Part shown: positions 26,466 to 35,452 of the stretch, one piece after another
Layout: the number at the start of each line of letters is the position of its first letter
How positions within the stretch are numbered: position 1 is the first letter of the stretch
From: RGIG3528 sp045616485
GTDB taxonomy: Bacteria > Bacillota > Clostridia > Lachnospirales > Lachnospiraceae
Assembly: GCA_045616485.1 (NCBI GenBank)
Contig: JAZLGU010000016.1
Span: forward strand, 4,036 to 68,035
Length of the DNA: 64,000 bases
Direction: 5' to 3'
Position numbers and translations under genes: made by a program
The notes under the pieces: generated by a model
What the model was told of the DNA's origin: nothing
The model's input: the letters and a program-made list of their open reading frames with translations, nothing else
Databases searched by the model: none

Positions 26466-29033
26466 ATGAGAAAGAAAATCCTGACAATTTCACTTGTGAC
26501 TATAGGAGCGATATTGCTTGTATGGCTCACTGTTTTCCTGATAAAGTTTTTGGGAATTAATAAAAACCGCTTTAAGGTAACTAATAATGACATTGTTGCC
26601 GGAGAAGAGCTTACGCTGGATGATAAAGTGGTAGTTATAGCTGAAAATGAATACAAGATCCTTTCATTTGAGCCTGCTACAATGAATGTTATTCTTGAAG
26701 ACAAGAAGACAGGCATGAGATGGGAAGGTATCGCCAAGGATTCTAAAGAGGAAGCTGATTTATCTCTTCTTTCTATATCCTATGTAGGTTCAGATAATCA
26801 TTTTGAAGACTGGTACAGCTATACCCAGGTGCTTGAGACTGAGAGTGCCAAGTATTATTCCATTCCAAATGGTATTAGAATCCAGATGAAGTTTAACGAA
26901 GGCGCATCTACAAGATTTTATGAGTATCTGCCTGTAAAAATGAGCCCTGAGCATTACGAATTTTTCCTGGAGGGTATTCAGAAAGCTATAGATGATGGTA
27001 CTGTTACAGAAAGAGTAGGTAACAGATATAAGACTACTTTTAAGCTTATTTTCAAGAAAAATGCCATAGAAGATTTTTACAACTGTGTTTCTTATCCCGG
27101 TACTCCTGCAAAGTCAGCAGTTGAGCAGCTTATTACCATAGCTAATCTGGTAGGATACAACCAGGATATGCTGATGGAAGATGCAGCAGCATATGATTTT
27201 ACTGTTACATTTAAAGAGCCCGCTGTTTTCAATATAGCATTAGACCTTTATCTGGATGGTAATGATCTGATAGCAGAGGTGCCTGTATCACAGATTGTAA
27301 ATGAGAATGATTATTTCTCTCTTACAGATATTAATATTCTGCCCAATTTTGCAGCTGTAGCTGCTCCTCAGGTAAAAGAAGGTTATTTACTGGTACCTGA
27401 TGGCTGCGGTGCATTGCTTAAAATGAATACCTTTAATGCAAAGGTGCCATCTTACTCCAGACCTCTTTATGACGGAGATTTCTATACTGATTATTATTAT
27501 AAGCCTGAGTACGAGACAGAGCTTATGATGCCGGTATACGGCATGCTCTATGAAAAAGGAGAGCTTGATCCTTTCGGATTCATGGGTATTATCGAATCAG
27601 GTGATTATTACAGCGACATTAATGTTAAGCTGGCAATTGATGGTGCCGATGGCGGTGTAAATTTCTATAATAAAGTTTACGCAAAGTATCATATTTCACA
27701 GTATGAGTGGGTACCGGTATTTGGTGAGTATGCAGAGAATACTACTACATTCTTGTCCATTTCACCTATGAGTGATGAGAGCTTTAAGCTCAGAATCAAG
27801 ACTTATACAGGCAGTGATGTAAATTATTTCAATTATGCTAAGGACTTTGGCGCATGGCTGGCTAATGGTAAGGATCAGAATACTTACTTAGAAGCAGCAA
27901 AGCTTTTCTTAGAGGTTCATGGTACACTTTCAACTACTGAAAAGTTTATCGGTATTCCATATCCAAGTAAGTACTCCATGACTACATACAAGGAGCTTAG
28001 CGATATTATCAAGGATTTAGAGGGCATAAATCTTAACGTTTCTTATCTGGGCGTTTTTGATGAAGGTGAAAACAATGCTCTTATGAATCATGGTACATTG
28101 GTAAAAAATAACGGATCTAAGGCAGACCTTGCAGAGTTAAAGGCACTGATCGAAAGCAGAAACGGCAATCTTTTCCTGGGTACCAATTTCACGGAAGTTT
28201 ACAATACTAAGAAATACGGCTTCTGGACAGCATTTAATGCTAACAAGGATTACACAAAGGGTGCAGTTAAGGTATATGGATATTCCATTTCCCTGGGTAA
28301 ATTTAAACAGGCAACCAATATGTACACTCAGCTTTCACCTTCATATCTTTATGATACGGTTAAGGATTTCATTAAGAAAAACCAGGCGAAAGATTATGAT
28401 CTGCTTATTACAGATCTTACATCCAAATATTACGGAGAATATGGTAATAACTACTGTTCTCCGGCTGAAGCTCAGGTTATTGTTGATAAGTGTCTTGAAG
28501 CTTTGGCAGAAGGAAAGAAGCTGGCGCTTACCGCACCTTGGGCTGATAAGATCAGCAATGGTGCTGTAGCTGTAGATATTCCAAGAAACAGCGCAGAATA
28601 TGCTACATTCTATGCTACAATTCCTTTTTATCAGCTGGCATTAAACGGTATTTGTGAGTACACAACTACTACAGCCAACAATACAAGCTATTCCCTTGAT
28701 TATTACCTTATGCAGGCACTGGAAACAGGATCCGAGCTTAAGCTTATGCTTTCTTCCAAGAGCGTTGACAAGCTTCGTGATACAGAGTACTCATATTTGT
28801 ACTCCATGCAGTACGACCTGTTAAAGGATGATATCAAGGCTGTTACAGAGAAATACAATGAAGCCATGAAGACTATTGGAAAAGCAAAGATAGTTAATCA
28901 TAGACTGGTAGATGAAAACATATTTGAAACCACCTATGAGAATGGTACTAAGATTTATTCAAACTATAACGGAATCGATATGACAGTTGAAGGAAATACA
29001 ATTCCTGCACTGGGCTATATCATTACTAAGTAA
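26466..29033 (+). CDS. DUF5696-type large extracytoplasmic protein
   Basis: An 855-residue protein anchored by an N-terminal helix (residues 7-27). A beta-rich N-terminal half (MNVILEDKKTGMRWEG) is followed by a region that looks like a TIM-barrel hydrolase relative (residues ~490-790: IPYPSKYSMTTYKELSDIIKDL; YDLLITDLTSKYYGEYGNN; LALTAPWADKISNGAVAVDI). The DUF5696 assignment comes from recalled family architecture and gene context. If it is an enzyme, the substrate is probably the polysaccharide handled by the cluster, but I see no confident catalytic pair. Confidence 0.6.
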   Translation: MRKKILTISLVTIGAILLVWLTVFLIKFLGINKNRFKVTNNDIVAGEELTLDDKVVVIAENEYKILSFEPATMNVILEDKKTGMRWEGIAKDSKEEADLSLLSISYVGSDNHFEDWYSYTQVLETESAKYYSIPNGIRIQMKFNEGASTRFYEYLPVKMSPEHYEFFLEGIQKAIDDGTVTERVGNRYKTTFKLIFKKNAIEDFYNCVSYPGTPAKSAVEQLITIANLVGYNQDMLMEDAAAYDFTVTFKEPAVFNIALDLYLDGNDLIAEVPVSQIVNENDYFSLTDINILPNFAAVAAPQVKEGYLLVPDGCGALLKMNTFNAKVPSYSRPLYDGDFYTDYYYKPEYETELMMPVYGMLYEKGELDPFGFMGIIESGDYYSDINVKLAIDGADGGVNFYNKVYAKYHISQYEWVPVFGEYAENTTTFLSISPMSDESFKLRIKTYTGSDVNYFNYAKDFGAWLANGKDQNTYLEAAKLFLEVHGTLSTTEKFIGIPYPSKYSMTTYKELSDIIKDLEGINLNVSYLGVFDEGENNALMNHGTLVKNNGSKADLAELKALIESRNGNLFLGTNFTEVYNTKKYGFWTAFNANKDYTKGAVKVYGYSISLGKFKQATNMYTQLSPSYLYDTVKDFIKKNQAKDYDLLITDLTSKYYGEYGNNYCSPAEAQVIVDKCLEALAEGKKLALTAPWADKISNGAVAVDIPRNSAEYATFYATIPFYQLALNGICEYTTTTANNTSYSLDYYLMQALETGSELKLMLSSKSVDKLRDTEYSYLYSMQYDLLKDDIKAVTEKYNEAMKTIGKAKIVNHRLVDENIFETTYENGTKIYSNYNGIDMTVEGNTIPALGYIITK

Positions 29034-29058
29034 TTGAAACAGAAACAGAGGACATACA

Positions 29059-29964
29059 ATGGCCGGTAAAATGAAGTATAAAACCAAAAAGAATATCTGC
29101 GGATTCTTATATACCTTGCCTTGGATTTTAGGCTTTATAGTATTCTTCGCAGTGCCAATCATAAACACTGTTATCTACTCCTTCAATCAGGTAGATGTAG
29201 GTGAAAAGGGTGGTATGGTAATGACCTTCGTAGGTTTTCAGAATTATGTATCACTTTTCAAAGAGCAGGTGACCACTAGTTCTAAGACCTTTGCACAGCT
29301 TTTCACAGAAGAGAATAGAGACCTTCTGATAAATGCGCCGATTATTGTAATTTTCTCCTTATTCCTGGCTATACTGGCTAACAGAAAATTTAAAGCGCAG
29401 GGACTGGTAAGAGTTATTTTCTTCCTTCCTATCGTACTTGGTCTTGAGATTGTTACCAGCATGATTACTATCTCTACAGGTAGCGACCTGGTAGGTAACA
29501 GAGGTGGTGCAGGTGTATTTTCAGAGGGATTTGCAACATTCCTCCTGCTTAAGTACACTACCATCAAAGCGACAACCATAGCCACGATTACAGGATATGT
29601 TGATAATATTTTTGCCTTGGCTTCCCAGGCGGGCGTACAAACACTTATATATCTTGCAGGACTTCAGTCTATCAGCCCTGCACTGTACGAGGTAGCAAGG
29701 ATAGAAGGAGCTACCAGCTATGAGACCTTCTGGAAGGTAACATTACCTCTTATTGGCAATATTTCAGTATTTGTTATTGTTTATACGATTATTGATATTT
29801 TCCTTAAGTCATCCATAGCAAATGAAGTATATGAGTTCGGTTTTAACAAGAGTGGACTTATAGGTGTCGGTGGTGCTTTGTCAGTACTGTATATGCTAAA
29901 TGTATTGCTGGTACTGGGCCTTGTGCTCCTAATTTCTAAGAAGGCGGTGAAGTCAAATGGCTAA
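29059..29964 (+). CDS. Carbohydrate ABC permease, MalF type (pair 2)
   Basis: A 301-residue permease. Helix 1 is FLYTLPWILGFIVFFAVPIINTVIYS, and the EAA loop EVARIEGATSYETFWKVTLPLIG. Clearly distinct from pair 1, so this is a second transport channel in the same transcript. It overlaps the next gene by 8 nt. Confidence 0.88.
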   Translation: MAGKMKYKTKKNICGFLYTLPWILGFIVFFAVPIINTVIYSFNQVDVGEKGGMVMTFVGFQNYVSLFKEQVTTSSKTFAQLFTEENRDLLINAPIIVIFSLFLAILANRKFKAQGLVRVIFFLPIVLGLEIVTSMITISTGSDLVGNRGGAGVFSEGFATFLLLKYTTIKATTIATITGYVDNIFALASQAGVQTLIYLAGLQSISPALYEVARIEGATSYETFWKVTLPLIGNISVFVIVYTIIDIFLKSSIANEVYEFGFNKSGLIGVGGALSVLYMLNVLLVLGLVLLISKKAVKSNG

Positions 29965-30946
29965 AAAGAAAAAACTTAACAGACCTCCAAAGCCTATAAA
30001 GCTTATACTTAAAAATGTTATTACCAATATCTTCTTTGGTATATTGATTGCAGGTCTTAGCTTTTCCATGATATATCCGATTTTAAAGCTTTTACCCAAT
30101 GTTTTTGCTGAGCTTTCAGATCTGGGTAATCCTGAAGTTATCTGGATCCCTATGGAAAGATCTACAGTTGCCTTTAAGGCAGCCTGGAGACTTATGATGA
30201 CTCAGGGTATTATGACCATGGTAAAGTCTCTGGCATATGCTGTTACAGTATGTCTGGTACAGATATTTGTTAGTGCCATGGTAGGATACGCGCTTGCACG
30301 TGTTAAGTTCCCCGGTGCCAATGTAATTTTTGTTCTGGTGCTTTTAGTGCTCTTAACACCTCGTCAGGCCCTGCTTCTGTCACAGTACGTACATTTCAGT
30401 AATTTTGACTTCTTTGACATTGTGAAGAATATAAGAGGAGACCATTTCAACCTTATCGGTCAGCCGGCTACATTGTACATTCTTGCAGCTTTTGGCTTTG
30501 GTGTAAATCAGTCACTGTTCATCTTTGTATTCAGACAGTTCTTCAAAAACACACCTAAGGAGCTGGAAGAGGCTGCACTTATCGATGGATGTGGATTTAA
30601 CAGAACATATTTCTCCATTATGCTTCCCAATGCAAAGCCTGCTATTGCAACAGTAGCAGTACTTGGCTTTGTATGGAATTATGGTGATACTTACTTTACA
30701 AGATATTTTAATCCCAAGGGACCTTACCTGTCAGTAAAGCTTTATGATACATTCCAAAGTGCCAATACTTACTTTGTTCAGAATGCTGTTAAGAGCTGGT
30801 ATGCGATTCCAAGAGTATCAGACTTCACCTTCGATGCTGTAAAGCAGGCAGGTGCCATCATCTACATGATACCTCTTCTTATTGTTTACTTTATTGCACA
30901 GCACTGGCTGGTAGAAAATATCGAAAATGCAGGTATTGTTGGCTAA
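29957..30946 (+). CDS. Carbohydrate ABC permease, MalG type (pair 2)
   Basis: A 329-residue permease starting within the end of its partner, with a GGCGGTG stretch upstream as ribosome site. The EAA loop is EAALIDGCGFNRTYFSIMLPNAKP. There is an enlarged segment between helices 1 and 2 (residues 45-75). The tail VENIENAGIVG is typical. A perfect hairpin follows the stop. Confidence 0.88.
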   Translation: MAKKKKLNRPPKPIKLILKNVITNIFFGILIAGLSFSMIYPILKLLPNVFAELSDLGNPEVIWIPMERSTVAFKAAWRLMMTQGIMTMVKSLAYAVTVCLVQIFVSAMVGYALARVKFPGANVIFVLVLLVLLTPRQALLLSQYVHFSNFDFFDIVKNIRGDHFNLIGQPATLYILAAFGFGVNQSLFIFVFRQFFKNTPKELEEAALIDGCGFNRTYFSIMLPNAKPAIATVAVLGFVWNYGDTYFTRYFNPKGPYLSVKLYDTFQSANTYFVQNAVKSWYAIPRVSDFTFDAVKQAGAIIYMIPLLIVYFIAQHWLVENIENAGIVG

Positions 30947-30969
30947 GTCCACTTGCGCAGCAAGTGGAC
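30947..30969 (+). other. Perfect intercistronic hairpin
   Basis: GTCCACTTGC-gca-GCAAGTGGAC, immediately after the permease stop and before the GH30 gene. There is no T-run, so an mRNA end-protecting or attenuating role is more likely than full termination. Confidence 0.6.
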
Positions 30970-30999
30970 ATGCCATACCTTATTCACTTGGAGATTTAT

Positions 31000-32517
31000 A
31001 TGAAAAAAAATATAACTAGAATTGCATCAGTTGCATTAGGTGCAGTCATGACAATGAGTATGCTGGGATGTGCATCTCAGAATACACCTGACCCTACACC
31101 TACACCAACAGAGGAGCCGTACGTGGAGTATTCAACAATTAAGATAAATGAAAGTGCAGAGCATCAGACCCTTAGCTTTTTTGGAGCATCAGGAGCTTGG
31201 TGGGCACAGTATGTAGGTGGCTGGGATACTAAGAATAATTATTCCGAGGTTACCCCAAGAGATGATATTGCCACACTTCTTTTTGACAAAGAAAAAGGAA
31301 TAGGTCTTACCTGCTACAGATATAATATAGGAGCCGGCTCCAGAGGTACCGGTGGACAGTACAATGCTTGGCGTGATACAGAATGTTTTGAGACAGCGCC
31401 CGGTGTTTATGACTGGAGTAAAGATGCCAATGCAGTATGGTTTATGCGTAAGGCAGCTGAGCTGGGCGGAGATGAGATGAATATTATTATGTTCTGCAAT
31501 TCACCTCTTCAGAGACTTACCAAGAATGGTCTTGCTCAGTCCGATAAGAATTCCAAGACCAATATTGATCCTAAAAATTATGAGGCTTGGAAAAAGTATG
31601 TATTTGATGTTGCTCTTCATTTTAAGAATGAGGGCATTCCCGTTGTAGAGATTTCTCCTATCAATGAGCCTCAGTGGGAGTGGCTGCCTGGCAACCAGGA
31701 AGGCATGCATCTTGATAACGAAAATATGGTAAAGATTCTGGAAAGCTTTGTTACTACTATTTCCGGACGTTCAGATCTTGATGGCATTCGTATTTCAGCA
31801 CCTGAGAGCGGTGACTGGAACACAGATACCCGCTACATGATTGATGCTATCATGAAATCATCTGTTCTTAAGAAATATTTTACCACAATTGACTGTCACT
31901 CTTACTGGTCAGACGCTACTATGAAGCAGGGCTTTATAAAGTGGCTGAACGAGAGATTCCCTCAGCTCAAGGTTTCCATGAGTGAGTGGTGCGAGATGGT
32001 TAATGGTAGTGACTATACCATGGATTCAGCTTTCAATATGGCTGATGAGATCTTAGAAGACTTAAATATTATGGATGCCGAGTCCTGGCAGTACTGGGTA
32101 GCAGTATCTCCGGGCGGCTACAGAGATGGTCTTATTCATGTATCTGAAGCAAAGCAGGCTTACCGTGCCAACAAGAGACTTTGGGGCTATGGCAATTTTA
32201 CCAAGTTCATAAGACCAGGCTATGTAAGAGTTGAAGCAGAGCTTACAGCAGCTGATCTTAAGAATGTTGGAAATGTAGCATTTAAGGGCACCAACGATAA
32301 GGGACAAAAGGAGCTTATTTTGGTACTTAAGAACGAAGAAGAGGCTAAGACCTTCAGACTGAATCTGGGTACCGACAATAAATACAATTCATACGAGATT
32401 TTCACAACAAATGAGGAAAAGGATCTTCAGTGCACAGCAAGTGGCGACTTCACCGAGAAAACTGCTTTTTCCATCGAAGGACAGTCTATTGTTACTATCA
32501 GACTGACTGAAAAATAA
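31000..32517 (+). CDS. GH30-family lipoprotein (endo-beta-1,6-galactanase-like)
   Basis: A 505-residue lipoprotein; lipobox SMLGC with C24, then a short P/T linker. The catalytic domain has FFGASGAWWAQYVGGW near the start. The acid/base lies in ISPINEPQWEW (E223) and the nucleophile in VSMSEWCEM (E329), the GH30 layout. A beta-sandwich forms the C-terminus. The opening resembles GH30 endo-beta-1,6-galactanases. A GH35 beta-galactosidase two genes on supports a galactan substrate, but other GH30 activities remain possible. The ATG at 31000 is chosen because GGAG lies 7 nt before it and the signal peptide starts there. Confidence 0.75.
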   Translation: MKKNITRIASVALGAVMTMSMLGCASQNTPDPTPTPTEEPYVEYSTIKINESAEHQTLSFFGASGAWWAQYVGGWDTKNNYSEVTPRDDIATLLFDKEKGIGLTCYRYNIGAGSRGTGGQYNAWRDTECFETAPGVYDWSKDANAVWFMRKAAELGGDEMNIIMFCNSPLQRLTKNGLAQSDKNSKTNIDPKNYEAWKKYVFDVALHFKNEGIPVVEISPINEPQWEWLPGNQEGMHLDNENMVKILESFVTTISGRSDLDGIRISAPESGDWNTDTRYMIDAIMKSSVLKKYFTTIDCHSYWSDATMKQGFIKWLNERFPQLKVSMSEWCEMVNGSDYTMDSAFNMADEILEDLNIMDAESWQYWVAVSPGGYRDGLIHVSEAKQAYRANKRLWGYGNFTKFIRPGYVRVEAELTAADLKNVGNVAFKGTNDKGQKELILVLKNEEEAKTFRLNLGTDNKYNSYEIFTTNEEKDLQCTASGDFTEKTAFSIEGQSIVTIRLTEK

Positions 32518-32556
32518 AATATCGGGATTTTATCCCAGTAATAGAGGGGGCGCATT

Positions 32557-33588
32557 ATGGCAACAATTAGAGAAATAGCTGAAAAAGCCGGTGTATCAGT
32601 AACTACTGTATCACGAGTGCTAAATATGGATGACACATTAAGTGTATCAGATGAAACAAGAATAAATATCTTTAATGTTGCCGAGGCCTTGGACTATGTT
32701 CCCAGAAAAGCCAGAAAAGAGCACGTAGATAATAAGGCCCAGGAAGAAGTCAAGGATATTGCCATAGTCTACTGGTACAATTACGAGGAAGAAATAGAAG
32801 ACCCTTACTATTTATCCCTGCGTCTGGCTATAGAAGAAAGATCTAAAGAATATGGCTATAGCTGTCATACGGTAAATGCCGGTAAGCTGTCAGATCTTAC
32901 AGGAAATGAGGCATGTATTATCATGCTGGGACGTTTCCAAAAGGAATTCACAGATCAGCTCAAGGAAAGATGCGAGAAAATAATAATTGTTGATAACGAT
33001 TTGAATCCATCAGAATTTGACCATGCTTCTTCCGATATCGAAGCAGCAGCTCGTGAAGTAATGGCTTACCTCTATGAGCTGGGACACAGAGATATTGTAC
33101 ATCTCGGCGGACGCGTATACGATCCCGAGACCAACTGGGAAAATTTCGAGGACGCAAGAGCTATTGCTTATGAAAACTTCATGAGAAAGAAGGAACTGTA
33201 TGATGTAAAAAAGGTCTGGGATATAGGACCTTATTCCATCAGAGGAGCCTACAAATATGTTGCACAGAAGCTGGCAGCAGGAGAGATACCTACAGCGATT
33301 TTTGCATCTTCTGATAATCTTGCTATTGGTGCTTACCGTGCCATAGCAGAAGCAGGTCTTAGAATACCTGAAGATATCAGTGTGGTGTCATTTAATGACC
33401 AGCCTAATGCTAAGTATATGGCACCGCCTCTTTCTTCAGTTAAGATTCCTACAAAGTACATTGGATATGCTGCAGTTGACTTATTTAACGAGCAGGAACG
33501 TATGCCCCGTGACTTTAGTAAGACCAGCCTGATCCATTATATTTTCAAGAAGAGAAAGAGCTGTGGACCGGTCCGCACCATGAAGTAG
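32557..33588 (+). CDS. LacI-family transcriptional regulator
   Basis: A 343-residue repressor. Residues 1-50 are the LacI helix-turn-helix and hinge (ATIREIAEKAGVSVTTVSRVLN). A periplasmic-binding-like sensor follows (AIFASSDNLAIGAYRAIAEAGLRIPEDISVVSFND). It resembles EbgR/GalR-type regulators, which respond to galactosides. It lies between GH30 and GH35, with AGAGGGG before the ATG. It probably represses the cluster at the palindromes at 17355-17397 until an oligosaccharide is imported; that link is inferred. Confidence 0.9.
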   Translation: MATIREIAEKAGVSVTTVSRVLNMDDTLSVSDETRINIFNVAEALDYVPRKARKEHVDNKAQEEVKDIAIVYWYNYEEEIEDPYYLSLRLAIEERSKEYGYSCHTVNAGKLSDLTGNEACIIMLGRFQKEFTDQLKERCEKIIIVDNDLNPSEFDHASSDIEAAAREVMAYLYELGHRDIVHLGGRVYDPETNWENFEDARAIAYENFMRKKELYDVKKVWDIGPYSIRGAYKYVAQKLAAGEIPTAIFASSDNLAIGAYRAIAEAGLRIPEDISVVSFNDQPNAKYMAPPLSSVKIPTKYIGYAAVDLFNEQERMPRDFSKTSLIHYIFKKRKSCGPVRTMK

Positions 33589-33635
33589 TGCAAAAATTTG
33601 ATATATAAATGAAGTAAACAATAAGGATTAAAGTT

Positions 33636-35381
33636 ATGGAAAGATTTGAAATCGGAGAGGATTTTATCCTCAATGGTAAAAAAATCAAACTGATTTCCGG
33701 TGGTATGCATTACTTTAGAGTAGTGCCTGAATACTGGAGAGACAGATTGGAAAAAATCAAGGCACTTGGATGTAACTGTGTCGAGACATATGTAGCATGG
33801 AATGTGCATGAGCCTAAAAAGGGTCAGTTTAATTTTTCAGGAATGGCAGATCTGGGAAAATTCATAAAACTGGCTCAGGAGCTGGGACTTTATGTTATAG
33901 TACGTCCTTCACCATATATATGTGCTGAATGGGAGTTGGGTGGCCTTCCTGCCTGGCTTATAGCAGATTATAATATGCATTTAAGGTCCAATTACGAGCC
34001 TTATATGAAGCATGTCCGTGAATATTACCATGAGCTTTTCAAGATTCTTACTCCACTTCAGGTGACTCATGGTGGTCCTATCATTATGTTCCAGGTAGAG
34101 AATGAATATGGCGCATATGGTGAGGATACATCATACCTTGTGGCTATGAGAGATCTTATGATCGAGTGCGGAGTGGATGTTCCTTTTATCAGCTCTGATG
34201 GTCCTTGGGATGATTATCTTTCCTGTGGCGAGATACCTGGTGTGCTTCAGTCAGCCAATTTTGGATCCAAAGGCCATGAGCAGTTTGGTATTCTTCGTAA
34301 AAAGATAGGCAATAAGCCTCTCATGTGCATGGAGTTCTGGGTAGGCTGGTTTGATGCTTGGGGAGATGAGAAGCATCATATCGGAGATCCTTATGAGCAT
34401 GCCAAGGATTTAGATGAGATTTTATCTGAAGGCAGTGTTAACATTTATCTGGTTATAGGTGGCACCAACTGGGGCTTTATGAACGGCAGTAACTATTACG
34501 ATGTGCTTACTCCGGATGTTACTTCCTATGATTATGACGCTCTGCTTACAGAAGATGGTCAGGTTACTGAAAAGTATAAGATTTTCCAGGAAATCATCGG
34601 CAAATATACAGAGCTTCCTGAAGTGAAGCTTTCTACAGAGATAAAGAGAAAAGAGTACGGCAGTGTAGAGCTTAAAGAGTCCATGAAGCTTTTTGACGCA
34701 TTGCCATATATCTCCGAGCCGGTTAAGGATCATTATCCTGTGACTATGGAGAAAATAGGCCAGTCTTACGGCTATATCCTTTACAGATCACAGCTTATAA
34801 GAGATCGTGAGATCAGCAAGATCCGTCTGCTGGAGGCCAACGACAGAGCAAAATTCTATCTGGATCAGAAAGAATTCCTGACTCTTTATGACAGAGAGCT
34901 TTTGTCTGAGCATCAGCTGTCTGAGAAGCTTACAGGCGACAGACTTGATATTCTTGTAGAAAATATGGGCCGTGTAAATTATGGTGCCATGATGGAGCGT
35001 CAGCAGAAGGGTATAAAGCAGGCAGTTCTTATTAATGCGCATCAGCACTATGATTGGGAGCACTTTGCACTTCCTATGGACAATCTTGACCGTATTCCAT
35101 TTGATGGCAAGGCTGAGATATATGATCAGGCCGCTTTCTATAGATTTACCTTTAATGTAGATGAGAAGGCTGATACATTCTTGGATACTACAGGCTTTGG
35201 TAAAGGAACAGTGGTACTGAATGGCTTTATACTCGGTCGCTTCTGGGAGATTGGACCGCAGAGAAAATTATATATTCCAGGCCCACTTTTACGTGATGGC
35301 GAGAATGAGATTATCATTTTTGAGACAGAGGGTAAGGCTGTAAATACAGTTACTTTATCTGATACTCCGGGATTGGAATAA
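33636..35381 (+). CDS. GH35 beta-galactosidase
   Basis: A 581-residue cytoplasmic enzyme without signal peptide. GH35 motifs: LGCNCVETYVAWNVHEPKKG, VRPSPYICAEWELGGLPAWL, acid/base E157 in FQVENEYGAYG, nucleophile E233 in CMEFWVGWFDAWG, and GGTNWGFMNGSNYY. C-terminal beta-sandwiches carry the jelly-roll segment DTFLDTTGFGKGTVVLNG. Length matches bacterial GH35. It should remove terminal beta-galactose from imported oligosaccharides. It is last in the catabolic part of the cluster; a terminator hairpin follows. Confidence 0.92.
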   Translation: MERFEIGEDFILNGKKIKLISGGMHYFRVVPEYWRDRLEKIKALGCNCVETYVAWNVHEPKKGQFNFSGMADLGKFIKLAQELGLYVIVRPSPYICAEWELGGLPAWLIADYNMHLRSNYEPYMKHVREYYHELFKILTPLQVTHGGPIIMFQVENEYGAYGEDTSYLVAMRDLMIECGVDVPFISSDGPWDDYLSCGEIPGVLQSANFGSKGHEQFGILRKKIGNKPLMCMEFWVGWFDAWGDEKHHIGDPYEHAKDLDEILSEGSVNIYLVIGGTNWGFMNGSNYYDVLTPDVTSYDYDALLTEDGQVTEKYKIFQEIIGKYTELPEVKLSTEIKRKEYGSVELKESMKLFDALPYISEPVKDHYPVTMEKIGQSYGYILYRSQLIRDREISKIRLLEANDRAKFYLDQKEFLTLYDRELLSEHQLSEKLTGDRLDILVENMGRVNYGAMMERQQKGIKQAVLINAHQHYDWEHFALPMDNLDRIPFDGKAEIYDQAAFYRFTFNVDEKADTFLDTTGFGKGTVVLNGFILGRFWEIGPQRKLYIPGPLLRDGENEIIIFETEGKAVNTVTLSDTPGLE

Positions 35382-35388
35382 TAAAGAT

Positions 35389-35419
35389 TAAAGCTCGCTT
35401 TATGCGGGCTTTACTTTTT
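35389..35419 (+). terminator. Terminator after GH35 gene
   Basis: AAAGCTCGC, loop TTTAT, GCGGGCTTT, then ACTTTTT (stem 35390-35412). It separates the sugar cluster from the phosphatase gene. Confidence 0.7.
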
Positions 35420-35452
35420 AAGATAATACAAACAGACAACAAGAGGACAAAG

